The notes: generated by a model not told the origin, from the letters alone. Positions 11,332 through 20,592 are shown, counted from the stretch's first letter. The stretch is 39,521 nucleotides of DNA from Mycoplasmataceae bacterium (GCA_031281575.1 JAITFD010000039.1:1-39521); one strand, 5' to 3'. Made by a program: numbers and translations.

Positions 11332-12342
11332 TTATTCGTTTGATCCAGTATTAGTTTTAGCAATATTTAACACCGGTTGAGCATCTTTGTTTGAACATAA
11401 TACAATTAATAAATTTGATACCGTTGCGGCTTTGGCTGATTCATCAAATTTGCAAATTTTTTCTTGTTCTAAACGTTTAAGTGTTGTTTCTACCATTCCA
11501 ACTGCACCTTCGACAATTTTTTGACGGGCTTCAATAATTGCTGTCGCTTGTTGACGTTGTAACATCGCTGAAGCAATTTCTGCCGCATAAGCTAAATGGG
11601 CAATTCGTGCTTCAATAATTTCAATTCCTGCGGCTTTTACCCGTGATTGTAATTCAATTCGTAATAATTTTGCAATCTCATTGGTAGATCCTCGTAATGA
11701 TTTTTCTCCACCTTCTTCACTATCATATGGATATAAACGTGCCACGTGACGCACTGACGAATCAGCTTGAATTGAAATAAAGTCATTATAGTTATCAACA
11801 ACAAAACAAGCACGAGCAGTATTAGTAATTCTTCATACAACAATGACACCAATTTCAATTGGATTACCTAATTCATCATTAACTTTTTGAATTCCGTTAT
11901 TTAAAGTTAACATTTTTAATGATGTTTTTGCGCCACAACGTCAAAATGGATAAACCCAATATGCACCTGGTTTACGTAATGTTCCGATATATTTACCGAA
12001 GAATGTATAAACATTAGCTTCATTAGGATAGATTGTTGTGAAACGACAAAAACAACAAAATCCAACAATTCCTAAAACAATTAAGACTGGTCCAAGGGCA
12101 ACTAAAAATGCGAGTCCGTCAACACCAAGATAAGTTGCACCAATACCAAGAATTATTGCGAATAACGAAGCAATTGTCAATACTAAACCGACAATTCAAG
12201 ATTTTAGTACAACATTATTTTCGGTAATATCAATTTGTTTAACTTCGGGATTTGCTTGAAAGTATTCGCTATCAGTTTGTGCTTCAATTGCCGGTTTTTC
12301 CGCTTTTTCTTTAATCTTCTTAATCGTTCCAGTTTTTCCCAT
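11332..12342 (-). CDS. SPFH/Band 7 (prohibitin-homology) membrane protein
   Basis: A 336-residue protein. A polar N-terminus of about 48 residues precedes two closely spaced membrane segments (about residues 50-105). A Band 7 domain follows, with the family's Y-P-N-E-A-N-V-Y-T-F-F-G-K-Y-I-G-T-L-R entry, G-N-P-I-E-I-G, and the coiled segment A-Y-A-A-E-I-A-S-A-M-L-Q-R-Q-Q-A-x-A-I-I-E-A-R. The last motif is typical of the flotillin-like class found widely in bacteria. Such proteins form ring-like or clustered scaffolds on the cytoplasmic membrane; a specific client is not known. ATG 12342 has TATAAT 12 bases upstream. Confidence 0.9.
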
Positions 12343-12354
12343 ACTTATACAATA

Positions 12355-12360
12355 ATTATA
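12355..12360 (-). promoter_or_regulatory. -10 box of SPFH gene
   Basis: Minus-strand TATAAT, 12 bases before the ATG. It is likely the main promoter of the SPFH, small protein, rnmV, gatB, ligase run. Confidence 0.6.
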
Positions 12361-12398
12361 TACGAGATATTTTTTTTTGTAATTTAATTTTAAAAAAT

Positions 12399-12404
12399 TA
12401 TAAT
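12399..12404 (+). promoter_or_regulatory. -10 box of tRNA-Thr
   Basis: TATAAT with 8 bases to the first base of the mature tRNA. Transcription should begin at or one base before the mature 5' end. Confidence 0.65.
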
Positions 12405-12412
12405 TTAATTAG

Positions 12413-12486
12413 GCTGAATTAGTTAAGTGGCATAATAAAAGCATGGTAAGCTTTCGTCCCAAGTTCGATTCTCGGATTCAGCACCA
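12413..12486 (+). tRNA. tRNA-Thr(GGU)
   Basis: A 74-base cloverleaf. The acceptor GCTGAAT pairs with ATTCAGC, followed by A and encoded CCA. The D stem is GTTA/TAAT. The anticodon stem is AAAGC/GCTTT with loop ATGGTAA, giving anticodon GGT, which reads ACC and ACU. The T arm is CCAAG-TTCGATT-CTCGG with one A-C mismatch. The CCA end touches the stop codon of the convergent glycosyltransferase gene with no spacer. Confidence 0.92.
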
Positions 12487-13572
12487 TTAAACGTTTGATT
12501 CGCGAATTGCTTTAATCATCCCTTTTTTCATGCTCCGATAAACAATTCGAAAAACATAAACAATAATTTTTACATTCTTTTGATAAATTAATCAAATGAG
12601 CGGATTTGATGATAAAATATGTTTACCAACTTTTTTACTCATGTTTTTAAATAAGACATCGATTAATTGGCCGATTTCTTGTTTCTTTTCAACATCCGTA
12701 CTGTTGTAGTCTAATGAAAAAATGAGAACGGCATAATAAAACATTGAACGAATAAAACGATATAAAATTTTTCGCCGTAAATGCCCGACAGAGTTTAAAA
12801 TCGGAATTGAAGAAATATCATTAATCACATTGACATATTTGCCTTTATTACGCATAATATTATTTAATGCCGTTGATTGTTCGGGATTTTCAACATTATA
12901 AATATAGAGCGGACAATCAATTGGTAAAAAGGCGATTGTTTTTGAACGCATGATACACTGATAAACTAAACAATTATCGGCGGAATAAATGTAACCCTCA
13001 GGCAACGGGATTAAGGTCTGAAACAATTCATTGCGAATGGTTAAATAGTGATGAGTGACAATCTTAAAATGAAAAATAAAACTGTCAAAAGAAGATAAAA
13101 TAATGCCTTTTTTATTTAAACGAAAACTATTTAATGTATCAAAATTTGATTTTAAATGGCGCATTAAATAAGGGGTAATTACTAAATCGGACTTTTGCAC
13201 TTTTTCACTTTGTAAGTATTCTAAGTATCGCGGAAAATTACCAGTCACAATTTGATCATCGGAATCAATAATTTTAATTCAACAACCATTTAATAATGGT
13301 TTAACATAATTAATAACCGATCCCCAATTGCCGTTTTTTTTGTAAAAATATTTAATACATTGAAAACGATCTAATCACGGTTTAACTTCATCATAAAACG
13401 ATTCGGTACTACCATCATCAATAATATAAATTTCAAAATATGAATGGTAAGAAAAATCAATCGATTCAAGTAATTTGTTAATTCATTTTTTACAATTGTA
13501 GGCGGGCACAACAATTGATAGTAAAAGTTTGTGCGAACTCCAGCAATCGGGATTTGAATTAGTTTGGACCAT
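12487..13572 (-). CDS. Family 2 glycosyltransferase
   Basis: A 361-residue protein. The N-terminal GT-A fold has L-S-I-V-V-P-A-Y-N (about residues 17-25), I-I-D-D-G-S-T-E (about 48) and the I-I-D-S-D-D-Q metal-binding element (about 97). A C-terminal basic, partly hydrophobic region may be membrane-associated. Members move sugars from nucleotide sugars onto lipids or polysaccharides; in a wall-less cell a glycolipid or capsule product is likely, but the substrate is unknown. It starts 7 bases after the rplT stop, so it is probably cotranscribed with the ribosomal protein genes. The stop abuts tRNA-Thr. Confidence 0.88.
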
Positions 13573-13579
13573 AAATTAG

Positions 13580-13924
13580 TTAAGCAAACGCTTTATCAAC
13601 TAATGCTTTAAATTCATTTTGATTATTTAGTGCTAATTCAGCAATAATTTTCCGATTAACTAAAATCTTTTTTTTGGTTAATTGGCTAATGAAAGTTGAA
13701 TAGTTATGCCCTAACGGTTTTAATCCAGCAGTAATTCGGGTAATTCACAATGCGCGAAAATCACGTTTTTTTGCCCGACGGTCACGTAATGCATATTTCG
13801 AAGCACGAATTAATGTTTGACGGGCAATCTTATATGAAGTATGTTTTGTCCCCCATGCGCCTTCAACACGGCGTTTAATTGCTTTACGACGGCGTCTTGT
13901 CGTTGGTCCGTTTGTAACACGCAT
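13580..13924 (-). CDS. rplT: 50S ribosomal protein L20
   Basis: A 114-residue basic protein with the canonical start M-R-V-T-N-G-P-T-T-R-R-R-R-K and the internal K-H-T-S-Y-K-I-A and R-D-R-R-A-K-K-R-D-F-R segments of L20. It binds 23S rRNA early in 50S assembly. The start lies 3 bases after the rpmI stop, the conserved rpmI-rplT order. infC, the usual upstream partner, is absent. No leader long enough for the L20 autoregulatory RNA described in other Firmicutes is seen. Confidence 0.97.
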
Positions 13925-13927
13925 CTT

Positions 13928-14146
13928 TTATTTTCGTTTTCCCTTCATTTTACGATATGGTAATGCCCGACCAATCAAGTCAGCAGATACGGGATTTAAA
14001 ACAACTTCTTTACGTAAATGACGTTTTTGCTTTGTGGTTTTACCAAAAGCCCGGTGGGAACGATTAGTTCGTTTATGAATAATTTTCCCAGTCCCACTGA
14101 CTTTAAATCGTTTACTAACTGCTTTTTTTGTTTTTAATTTTGGCAT
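13928..14146 (-). CDS. rpmI: 50S ribosomal protein L35
   Basis: A 72-residue very basic protein with M-P-K-L-K-T-K-K-A at the start, the usual K-R-F-K-V-S-G-T-G-K-I and R-S-H-R-A-F-G-K core, and a K-G-K-R-K end. It is a structural part of the large subunit. It is the first gene of the rpmI-rplT-glycosyltransferase run. Confidence 0.97.
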   Translation of the reverse strand: MPKLKTKKAVSKRFKVSGTGKIIHKRTNRSHRAFGKTTKQKRHLRKEVVLNPVSADLIGRALPYRKMKGKRK

Positions 14147-14168
14147 AGAATATGCGATATATACATAT

Positions 14169-14174
14169 ATTATA
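14169..14174 (-). promoter_or_regulatory. -10 box of rpmI
   Basis: Minus-strand TATAAT, 22 bases before the rpmI ATG. The implied leader of about 15 bases is longer than most in this window. Confidence 0.5.
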
Positions 14175-14226
14175 TAAGAAAAACAGGATCCAAATCATAA
14201 ATTAATCCGAAAAAAATCAGCCAAAG

Positions 14227-14232
14227 TATAAT
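14227..14232 (+). promoter_or_regulatory. -10 box of surface paralog 1
   Basis: TATAAT exactly 8 bases before the ATG, the same spacing as at the three following paralogs. Confidence 0.65.
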
Positions 14233-14240
14233 TAAATTGG

Positions 14241-15863
14241 ATGAGAGCCCGCAAATTGATTAACTGCATAATTGCCTTGGCCGGATCGTTTTTTAGTTTT
14301 TTTATTGCCCAACATTATTGACCAAATTCTAATGATAATAACATTGGCTATGTTCGCATCGCGAATGCTGCACAAACTGCCGCAGCCGTTGACGATATAT
14401 TTGCCATTGATTCGCAACAATTAGCTTACGCTGGTTGAGGTGCGACATCGGGATCGATTCAATTCCAAATTACCGATGATAGTGCTGATCATCCGGCAGT
14501 TAAAATTATTGGGGGAATTGATAATTTTGGGGCAAATAATTTTGCTGTCCAATCAGTCATTAATTATAACAGCATTCCTTATCAAGTTACCGCCATTGGT
14601 GAAGCAGCATTCCAACGGAATGGATCAAACAATTTATTACGGGGTAATTTAACATTCCCGAGTGATAATGAACCACTAATTAATTTCGTGATTGATAATG
14701 ATGCATTTGCCAATCAACAACTGGCATCCGTCATTATTCCTAGTGAAAATATTTTCCAGATTGGCAACCAAGCATTTAGCGATTGCACAATTGATGACTT
14801 AGAAATTGAAAATAATAATGCGATCACAATTAATCAATCAGCATTTGACAATTCAAGTATCGGGATCATCAAACTCGATTTTCAAGTGTGAAATACCCAT
14901 GCTTGTTTTTGCAATTTAATCAATACGGGAATTGTTGACTTACCATACTATTCAAGCATTACGAAACAAAATTTATTTAATGCCCAAAATGATTGAATAA
15001 TTACCTATAATTCACCAATTCCAGCTGGAAAAGGTTTTACTTTAAACCAAAGCCAATTAACGACATGAGGCGTGATCGATGGAAGTATTAATTTTATTGT
15101 TGGTCCTGATGAATCAACCGTTTTAATTCAAGAAACTAGTGTTAGTTTTACTGCCCAAAATTTAAACATCCATAACTTTGTAACATACGGTGCTGGCAAA
15201 TGAAAAGTCTATGGGATTAATCAAAACGCATTTACCAATAAAAATCTGACTGGAACTTTAACCTTACCAGAATCACTTGGCACAATTAATAATGGCGCAT
15301 TTAGTTCAAACCAATTTAGCGGTGAATTAATTATTCCGGAAAATATGTTACTAGTTGGAATATGAGCGTTTGATACAACAACTTTTTCGACATTAACAAT
15401 TAATTCCAACCAAACAACATTTAATACGCAAGCTTTTTTAAATATGGCAAATCTGCAATTAATTAATTTACCATTTATGGATTGACCGGAAAAAAATGAT
15501 GGGATTTTTGCTTTATTAAATTCAAGTTTGAATGGAACCGTGCGTGTCCCAACTGGTTCAACCATTACCTTAGAACAATTAGGTTTGGCGGCAAGTGGTA
15601 AATGGGCAATTGAATATTATGAACCAACGCCGCCAGTTAATCCGGATCAACAAGACAGTCTGTTGTGAATTTATATCGCTATTGCTGCAGGAACATTCGT
15701 TTTATTAGCAGCAACAATTATCATTATTATTATTAAACGTAAAAAAGGAAAAGGGAAAGCGAAAGCAGCAAATAATAAAAACGAAAAAGTGCAAAAAACA
15801 AAAAAAATCGCAAACCCGAAAGCCAAAAAAGCTCCGACAAAGAAAAAACAAAAACGGAAATAA
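14241..15863 (+). CDS. BspA-like leucine-rich repeat surface protein, paralog 1
   Basis: A 540-residue predicted surface protein. A hydrophobic signal or anchor (about residues 6-24) is followed by two copies of a module that begins F-x-(L/I)-x-x-x-Q-L and contains W-G and G-S-I. Each copy is followed by LRR_5/BspA-type repeats, for example L-T-G-T-L-T-L-P-E-S-L. A T-L-E-Q-L-G-L element precedes a C-terminal membrane helix (about 475-498) and a tail of about 45 mostly Lys/Ala residues. BspA-type repeats in other bacteria and protists mediate adhesion; that role here is inference. It is the longest of four tandem paralogs and the only one with two modules. Confidence 0.82.
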
Positions 15864-15864
15864 T

Positions 15865-15881
15865 TAATTATTATATAATTA
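15865..15881. repeat. AT-only palindrome over the paralog 2 promoter
   Basis: TAATTAT-TAT-ATAATTA, two 7-base arms containing the -10 box and starting 1 base after the paralog 1 stop. An identical copy lies before paralog 3 at 16870-16886, so the junction was duplicated with the gene. Confidence 0.5.
15874..15879 (+). promoter_or_regulatory. -10 box of surface paralog 2
   Basis: TATAAT 8 bases before the ATG, only 10 bases after the stop of paralog 1. The -35 region must therefore lie inside that gene's lysine-rich 3' end. Confidence 0.65.
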
Positions 15882-15887
15882 GTTTAT

Positions 15888-16868
15888 ATGTATAAAATCA
15901 TTAAATGTTCAATTTGTTTAATGTGATTGGCACTTTTTTCTTTCCTTTGTTTTAATCCAAAACAAACGGAATTTAAATTAAACGAAACGCCAAAAAGCCA
16001 AAAATTAAATGCCGCAGCCGTTGATGATACTTTTACATTAAATGCTGATCAATTAGCGAGTTGAGGAGTTACGAGCGGATCAATTACATTTACAATTACG
16101 GCAGTTGGTAAAGTTAATACCGTCGCTATTACTGATGCAAAAACTAATTTGGTTGAAGCGAATGATTTTATTATTCCTGATACCGTAATTTATAATGATG
16201 TTGAATACTGAATTACCGATATCGGCGTTCTTGGCGGGGAGAAAAGAATCACCGTTACTGGCGAATTAAAACTGCCTGCTGCACTCACCGAACTTGCCGA
16301 GAATGCTTTTGCTTGGGTTAATTTTACTGGCGAACTGATTATTCCAAGCCACGTTAAATCAGTTGGATGACGCGCATTTTTTCGCTGCGGATTTTTTGAT
16401 ACATTAACAATTAAAGATAATAATACATTAATTGACTACCTTGCATTTTCTGGTTGTGATTCACTGACGAAAATTAATTTGCCATTCACGAAATGATCGT
16501 CAGAAAATAAGAACTGTTTTTCGTCTTTAGCACCAACTACTGGACTAACACGATCGATTGTTGTGCCGAAAGGATCAAAGATTACATTAGATCAATTGGG
16601 ATTGGCTAATTCAAATTGAACAATGGAATACGTTGGTTCCGATAATTCCGGATCAAATAAATTATGAATGTACATTGTTATTCCTGGTGGTGCAGGTGTA
16701 TTATTAGCAGCGGGCATATATATCATTATTAAACGTAAAAAAGGAAAAGGGAAAGCAAAAGCAGTAAATAATAAAAACAAAAGCAAGAAAACAAAAAATA
16801 AAATCAAAAAAATAGTAAGGTCAAAAACCAAAAAAGCTCCCGCAAAGAAAAAAGCAAAACGGAAATAA
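15888..16868 (+). CDS. BspA-like surface protein, paralog 2
   Basis: A 326-residue protein. The signal segment starts M-Y-K-I-I-K with a conserved F-L-C at residues 19-21, which could be an atypical lipobox but lacks the usual small residues. Next is one F-T-L-N-A-D-Q-L-A-S-W-G module (about 48), then LRR_5 repeats (T-G-E-L-K-L-P, T-G-E-L-I-I-P, T-L-T-I). An I-T-L-D-Q-L-G-L element precedes a C-terminal membrane helix and a tail of about 45 residues dominated by Lys. The 5' and 3' ends are nearly identical in DNA to the neighbouring paralogs. Confidence 0.82.
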
Positions 16869-16869
16869 T

Positions 16870-16886
16870 TAATTATTATATAATTA
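16870..16886. repeat. AT-only palindrome over the paralog 3 promoter
   Basis: Exact copy of the 17-base palindrome at 15865-15881, again starting 1 base after the preceding stop and containing the -10 box. Confidence 0.5.
16879..16884 (+). promoter_or_regulatory. -10 box of surface paralog 3
   Basis: TATAAT 8 bases before the ATG, directly after the stop of paralog 2. Confidence 0.65.
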
Positions 16887-16892
16887 GGTTAT

Positions 16893-17795
16893 ATGTATAA
16901 AATCATTAAATGATCGATTTGCTTAATGTGAATAACGTTTTTATCTTTCCTTTGTTTTAAACCAAAGCAAACGGAATTTAAATTGAACGAAACGCCAAAA
17001 AATCAACAATTAAATGTTGCGGCAGTTGATGATACTTTTACGCTAAATGCCGCTCAATTAGCGAGTTGAGGAGTTACGAGCGGATCAATTACATTTCGCG
17101 TGACCGGAGTTGGTGAAACCAATACCGTGACAATTAACGATGGCCGAAGTGATCGCATTAACGCCAATAATTTAACAATTCCTAGTACTGTGGCTGATGG
17201 GGATGGAGTCAAATATCAAATTACCGCAATTGGTAGTGGTGCGCTCGGTGGTGAGCAACCAATATCGGTCACTGGAAAATTAACGCTACCAGCATCGCTA
17301 AAAAGACTTGAATATGCGTCATGCGGCAGTATCCGATTTACTGGTGAATTAATTATTCCTGTTAACGTCGAATCAATTGCGACATATGCATTCTACATGT
17401 GTGGTTATTTTTCCACATTAACATTCAAAAACAATAACACCGTCATTTCAAATGCTGCTTTTTCGTCATGTAACAGTGTTCGTAAATTAAATCTACCATT
17501 TATGGAATGACCAACAGTTAACCTTAATTGTTTTAGTAGTTTATCGAATCGTGACGCTGAACCAACACCACCAATCGTGGTTGTGCCAGTCGGCTCAAGT
17601 ATTACATTGGATCAATTAGGATTAAGTGGAAGCAACTGAATTCTTCATTATTCAGACGGTAGTAATCCACAAACAAGTCATTTATCATGATTGCATATTT
17701 GTTTGCCGCTTTTGATGGGTGGATTAATTGGTTTTATTGTATATACGATTTATAAAAGACGTTATTCGATAAACAAATTATTGCCGGAGAAATAA
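16893..17795 (+). CDS. BspA-like surface protein, paralog 3
   Basis: A 300-residue protein with the same order of parts as paralog 2: signal segment with F-L-C at 19-21, Q-L-A-S-W-G module with G-S-I-T-F, LRR_5 repeats (T-G-K-L-T-L-P, T-G-E-L-I-I-P), I-T-L-D-Q-L-G-L, then a membrane helix near residues 267-288. The cytoplasmic tail is short (K-R-R-Y-S-I-N-K...) and lacks the long Lys-rich stretch of paralogs 1 and 2. A probable type I surface protein. Trp residues at conserved positions are mostly TGA codons. Confidence 0.82.
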
Positions 17796-17813
17796 AAAAA
17801 TTAAAGAATTATT

Positions 17814-17819
17814 TATAAT
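17814..17819 (+). promoter_or_regulatory. -10 box of surface paralog 4
   Basis: TATAAT 8 bases before the ATG, as in the other paralogs, but the surrounding palindrome is shorter (AATTAT-TT-ATAATT). Confidence 0.65.
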
Positions 17820-17827
17820 TAATTTAT

Positions 17828-18739
17828 ATGTATAAAATCATTAAATGATCGAGCTGCATAATGTGATTTGTGCTTTTTTCTTTCCTTTGTTTTAAGCCAA
17901 AGCAAACGGAATTTAAATTAAATGAAACACCAAAAAGTCAACAATTAAATGTCGCAGCCGTTGGGGATACTTTTACATTAAATGCTGATCAATTAGCAAG
18001 TTGAGGAATAACTAGCGGGTCAATTACCTTTACAATTATTAAGACTGGTTTATTTAATAACGTCGCCATCACTGATGGAAGAACCAATTTGGTTCATGCG
18101 CACAATTTAACAATTCCGGATACAGTAATCGGTGATGATGGGATTGAATACCAAATCACAATTATTGATGATAAAGCATTTGGTAGCAATACACCAGCCA
18201 AAATTAGTGGCAAATTAACCTTACCAAATAGTCTTATCGAAATATACTCAGATGCATTTAGTTATACCGAAATTACTGGTGAATTAGTTATTCCGCAAAA
18301 TGTCCGATACATTGAATATGCATTCAGAAATTGCGAATTAATCGAGACGATAACATTCAAAAATCAATGTCTATTATTAACAAACTATAGTTTTAACAAC
18401 TGCATTGGGATCAAACAAATTAATATACCTTTTATGCAATGACAACCAGTGAACCTTGAAATCTTTAAATGTTTACAAGGAAACACCGGAACAACTGCAC
18501 CACCCGTTGTTGTTGTGCCAAAAGGATCAAGCATTACATTAGATGAATTAGGATTGGCCTGGACAAATTGAACGATCCGCTATTCGGGTTTTATTATGCC
18601 AACATCATGAATGTACATTACTTTCCCACTGGTTGGGGGAATATTGATTGTGTTTTGTTGCGTTAAAATTTATCGAAGAAAATATCCATATGCTACACTA
18701 ATTTTACTCCATAACGGTAAAAAAATTAAAACTTTTTAA
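17828..18739 (+). CDS. BspA-like surface protein, paralog 4
   Basis: A 303-residue protein with the same layout: M-Y-K-I-I-K signal segment with conserved F-L-C, F-T-L-N-A-D-Q-L-A-S-W-G module, LRR_5 repeats (S-G-K-L-T-L-P, T-G-E-L-V-I-P, T-I-T-F-K), I-T-L-D-E-L-G-L, then a C-terminal membrane helix near residues 262-281. The tail (about 20 residues) is unlike the other three. It ends the array; the next gene is unrelated. Its middle part is the most diverged from paralogs 2 and 3, while the first 110 bases stay nearly identical. Confidence 0.82.
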
Positions 18740-18770
18740 GATTTTTAGCCATTTTTAACACATATATATT

Positions 18771-19868
18771 ATGATGGGGCAAACCGCGCTTTTTGACCAG
18801 CAAAAAACTAAAGAAAAACCGGATAAAATATGGATATGGTTGTTTTTTACTAGCTTGATTTTCTGCATTAGTTTAAATGATGTTGATTATTTTTGTTTAT
18901 TGATTTTGCCGTGTGCTTATGGAATGATGTACAAAATTTATCAGCAAAAGCATTTTTGGTTTTATTGTTGCTTGCTTTTATTGCCAATCGGGGCATTTTG
19001 TTTATTGAATAATTTTAATATTTTCAAATACTTACCGAATGATTTCTTCATCAATCATTTATCCAATTATACGCAGCAAATTTATCCCGAAAATGTTGCT
19101 GGGTGAATCATGATGACGATTTTTAATCAACGCGAATCGGAATTTGCCCAATTGATCTATCAACAATCACAAGAACTTTCCGTTGCTTATTTATTATCCG
19201 TTGGTGGATTTCAAGTTGTACTGATTAATTATTTAATTAATTGATTATTTAAAAAACAAAGTAAATTGAATCAAATTATTAAGTATCTGACGATTGCATT
19301 TTATACATATTTATTAGGTTTTAGTGCCGGAATTTTACGAGTCTTCATTGCCAAAAATATTCGGTGATTTTTCCCACGCAAAAATCGCGAAGAAGTGCTT
19401 GGAATTGGTGGAATAGTTACATTAATTATTTTACCCAATGCAAGTACGCAATTTGGGTTTTTATTAAGTTATTTATGTACCTATGGAATCATTGTTGTTA
19501 GTCAATGAAAAATTAACAGCAAACTGATTAACATCTTATTGATTAATTTAATTTGTGAAATAATTGCGATTCCATTTGTCATTAAAATGCAAAACGGGAT
19601 TAGCATTACCAATTTAATTTTTGGTCCAATCATTGCTGGCTACTACACACTGACATTTGCTTGATTCTTTTGTACTTGATGATGCTGATGACTTGCAGCA
19701 ATCCATTTAATTTGGATTAATTTTTTTCACGATTTATTTAATTGGTGTTTATTAATTAATGTCCAAATTAACTTTTCCCAAATTTCCATAACTGATGAAA
19801 TTCTACTCGGATTGACCATTGGATCATTATTGCTTTTTAGCCAAAATTTTGCCAAAAGCCAACATTAG
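18771..19868 (+). CDS. ComEC/Rec2-like membrane protein, reduced
   Basis: A 365-residue polytopic protein with about eight hydrophobic segments. It matches the ComEC competence domain: Q-E-L-S-V-A-Y-L-L-S-V-G-G-F-Q-V-V (cf. the family's H-L-L-A-I-S-G-L-H), G-I-L-R-V-F-I-A-K, and T-Q-F-G-F-L-L-S-Y-L-C-T-Y-G-I. ComEC is the inner-membrane channel for imported single-stranded DNA. The N-terminal OB-like part and the C-terminal metallo-beta-lactamase domain of full-length ComEC are missing, and the usual Ser-Gly-Leu-His is Val-Gly-Gly-Phe. ATG 18771 and 18774 are both possible. The last 4 bases overlap the convergent Asp23 gene. Confidence 0.72.
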
Positions 19869-20155
19869 TTACTATTACTGCTATAAACACATTTAATATT
19901 TACTTTTAATAAATTGTGATAAATATTTAATAAACGGGATAAACGTTCATAGACAGCCGATTGAATTTTGCGCGAAATATCCACGACATTAACAGTTTCA
20001 GATAATGATGAATAAATAATGTTAATTACGCAATTTTCGGCATCAATATCAATCCACACTTCTTTGCTTTTATCGACACCCGGTGTCATGGAAATGATTT
20101 CGGTGACAATCGTATTAATAATCTTTGGATCAAAAATAATTGTGTGGTAAGCCAT
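19865..20155 (-). CDS. Asp23/Gls24 family protein
   Basis: A 96-residue protein with the Asp23/Gls24 (YloU/YqhY-like) pattern: an I-I-x-x-I-V-T-E helix, a G-V segment, an I-N-I-I-Y-S-S-L strand, N-V-V-D-I-S-R-K-I-Q-S-A-V-Y-E-R-L and a final V-N-I-K-C-V strand. Family members are envelope-associated or linked to fatty-acid and cell-wall homeostasis in Firmicutes; the role here is unknown. Its promoter region overlaps that of the divergent rpmF. The stop lies inside the end of the ComEC-like gene. Confidence 0.72.
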   Translation of the reverse strand: MAYHTIIFDPKIINTIVTEIISMTPGVDKSKEVWIDIDAENCVINIIYSSLSETVNVVDISRKIQSAVYERLSRLLNIYHNLLKVNIKCVYSSNSN

Positions 20156-20165
20156 GGATTCTTAT

Positions 20166-20171
20166 ACTATA
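20166..20171 (-). promoter_or_regulatory. -10 box of Asp23-like gene
   Basis: Minus-strand TATAGT, 10 bases before the ATG. A TATAAT at 20176-20181 is an alternative at 20 bases. Both overlap the rpmF promoter and start. Confidence 0.45.
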
Positions 20172-20173
20172 AT
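20168..20173 (+). promoter_or_regulatory. -10 box of rpmF
   Basis: TATAAT with 7 bases to the rpmF ATG, so the start codon should lie at the 5' end of the mRNA. Confidence 0.65.
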
Positions 20174-20180
20174 ATATTAT

Positions 20181-20360
20181 ATGGCAATTGTAGCTCAACG
20201 ACGAACAAGCAAATCGCGAAAAGGAATGCGCCGTTCCCACGATGCATTAACCGCAGTTAAAACGGCAAAATGTCCGAAATGTGGTAAACCAATTAAACCA
20301 CATCGTGTTTGTCCCTATTGTGGTTATTACCGAAATCGAAAGGTTTTAGATATTAAATAA
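20181..20360 (+). CDS. rpmF: 50S ribosomal protein L32
   Basis: A 59-residue protein: M-A-I-V-A-Q-R-R-T-S-K-S-R-K-G-M-R-R-S-H, then a zinc ribbon C-P-K-C...C-P-Y-C-G-Y-Y. It is a structural protein of the large subunit and keeps all four zinc ligands. ATG 20181 is preferred over an in-frame ATG at 20154, which would add nine non-homologous residues and place the promoter inside the gene. It heads a four-gene run ending at 22259. Confidence 0.96.
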   Translation: MAIVAQRRTSKSRKGMRRSHDALTAVKTAKCPKCGKPIKPHRVCPYCGYYRNRKVLDIK

Positions 20361-20362
20361 TC

Positions 20363-20587
20363 GTGGCCAACAAAGCTTTACACGTAGAAAAAATCGTTAG
20401 TGTTGATTTTGATGAAATTAATCGTTTAATTTCGCCTTCGTCAAATTCGAATATTAAATCGCAAAGCAAACGCACCGCGCTGAATTTTATTTATATTTTA
20501 ATTTCCATTCTTATTGGTGCGGCAATCGGGATTACTGCATTCCTTTTAATTACAACATTGTACATTGATCCCAGTGGGAATATTTAA
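20363..20587 (+). CDS. Small membrane protein, unknown function
   Basis: A 74-residue protein I do not recognise. A polar, partly acidic N-terminal half (about residues 1-40) is followed by one strong hydrophobic segment (about 42-67), so it is probably a C-terminally anchored protein facing the cytoplasm. The start is GTG, 2 bases after the rpmF stop; no ATG alternative exists. The next gene starts 5 bases after its stop. Confidence 0.7.
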   Translation: MANKALHVEKIVSVDFDEINRLISPSSNSNIKSQSKRTALNFIYILISILIGAAIGITAFLLITTLYIDPSGNI

Positions 20588-20592
20588 GGTAA

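Noticed and set aside
13573-14240. An infC gene or L20 leader RNA near rpmI-rplT
   Set aside because: The space upstream of rpmI is 94 bases, filled by two divergent promoters, and holds no coding frame or extended fold.
14232-14420. Minus-strand frame over the 5' end of surface paralog 1
   Set aside because: It lies opposite a well-supported gene with its own promoter and has no recognisable features.
15888-15950. Lipoprotein signal (lipobox) in surface paralogs 2-4
   Set aside because: A Cys is conserved at residue 21, but the residues before it are Ser-Phe-Leu rather than the usual small residues, and each protein has a C-terminal membrane helix. I left it as a possibility only.
16592-16831. 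Very hydrophobic minus-strand frame opposite the lysine-rich tail of paralog 2
   Set aside because: Lys codons read backwards give Phe and Leu, so the apparent membrane protein is an artefact of the antisense strand.
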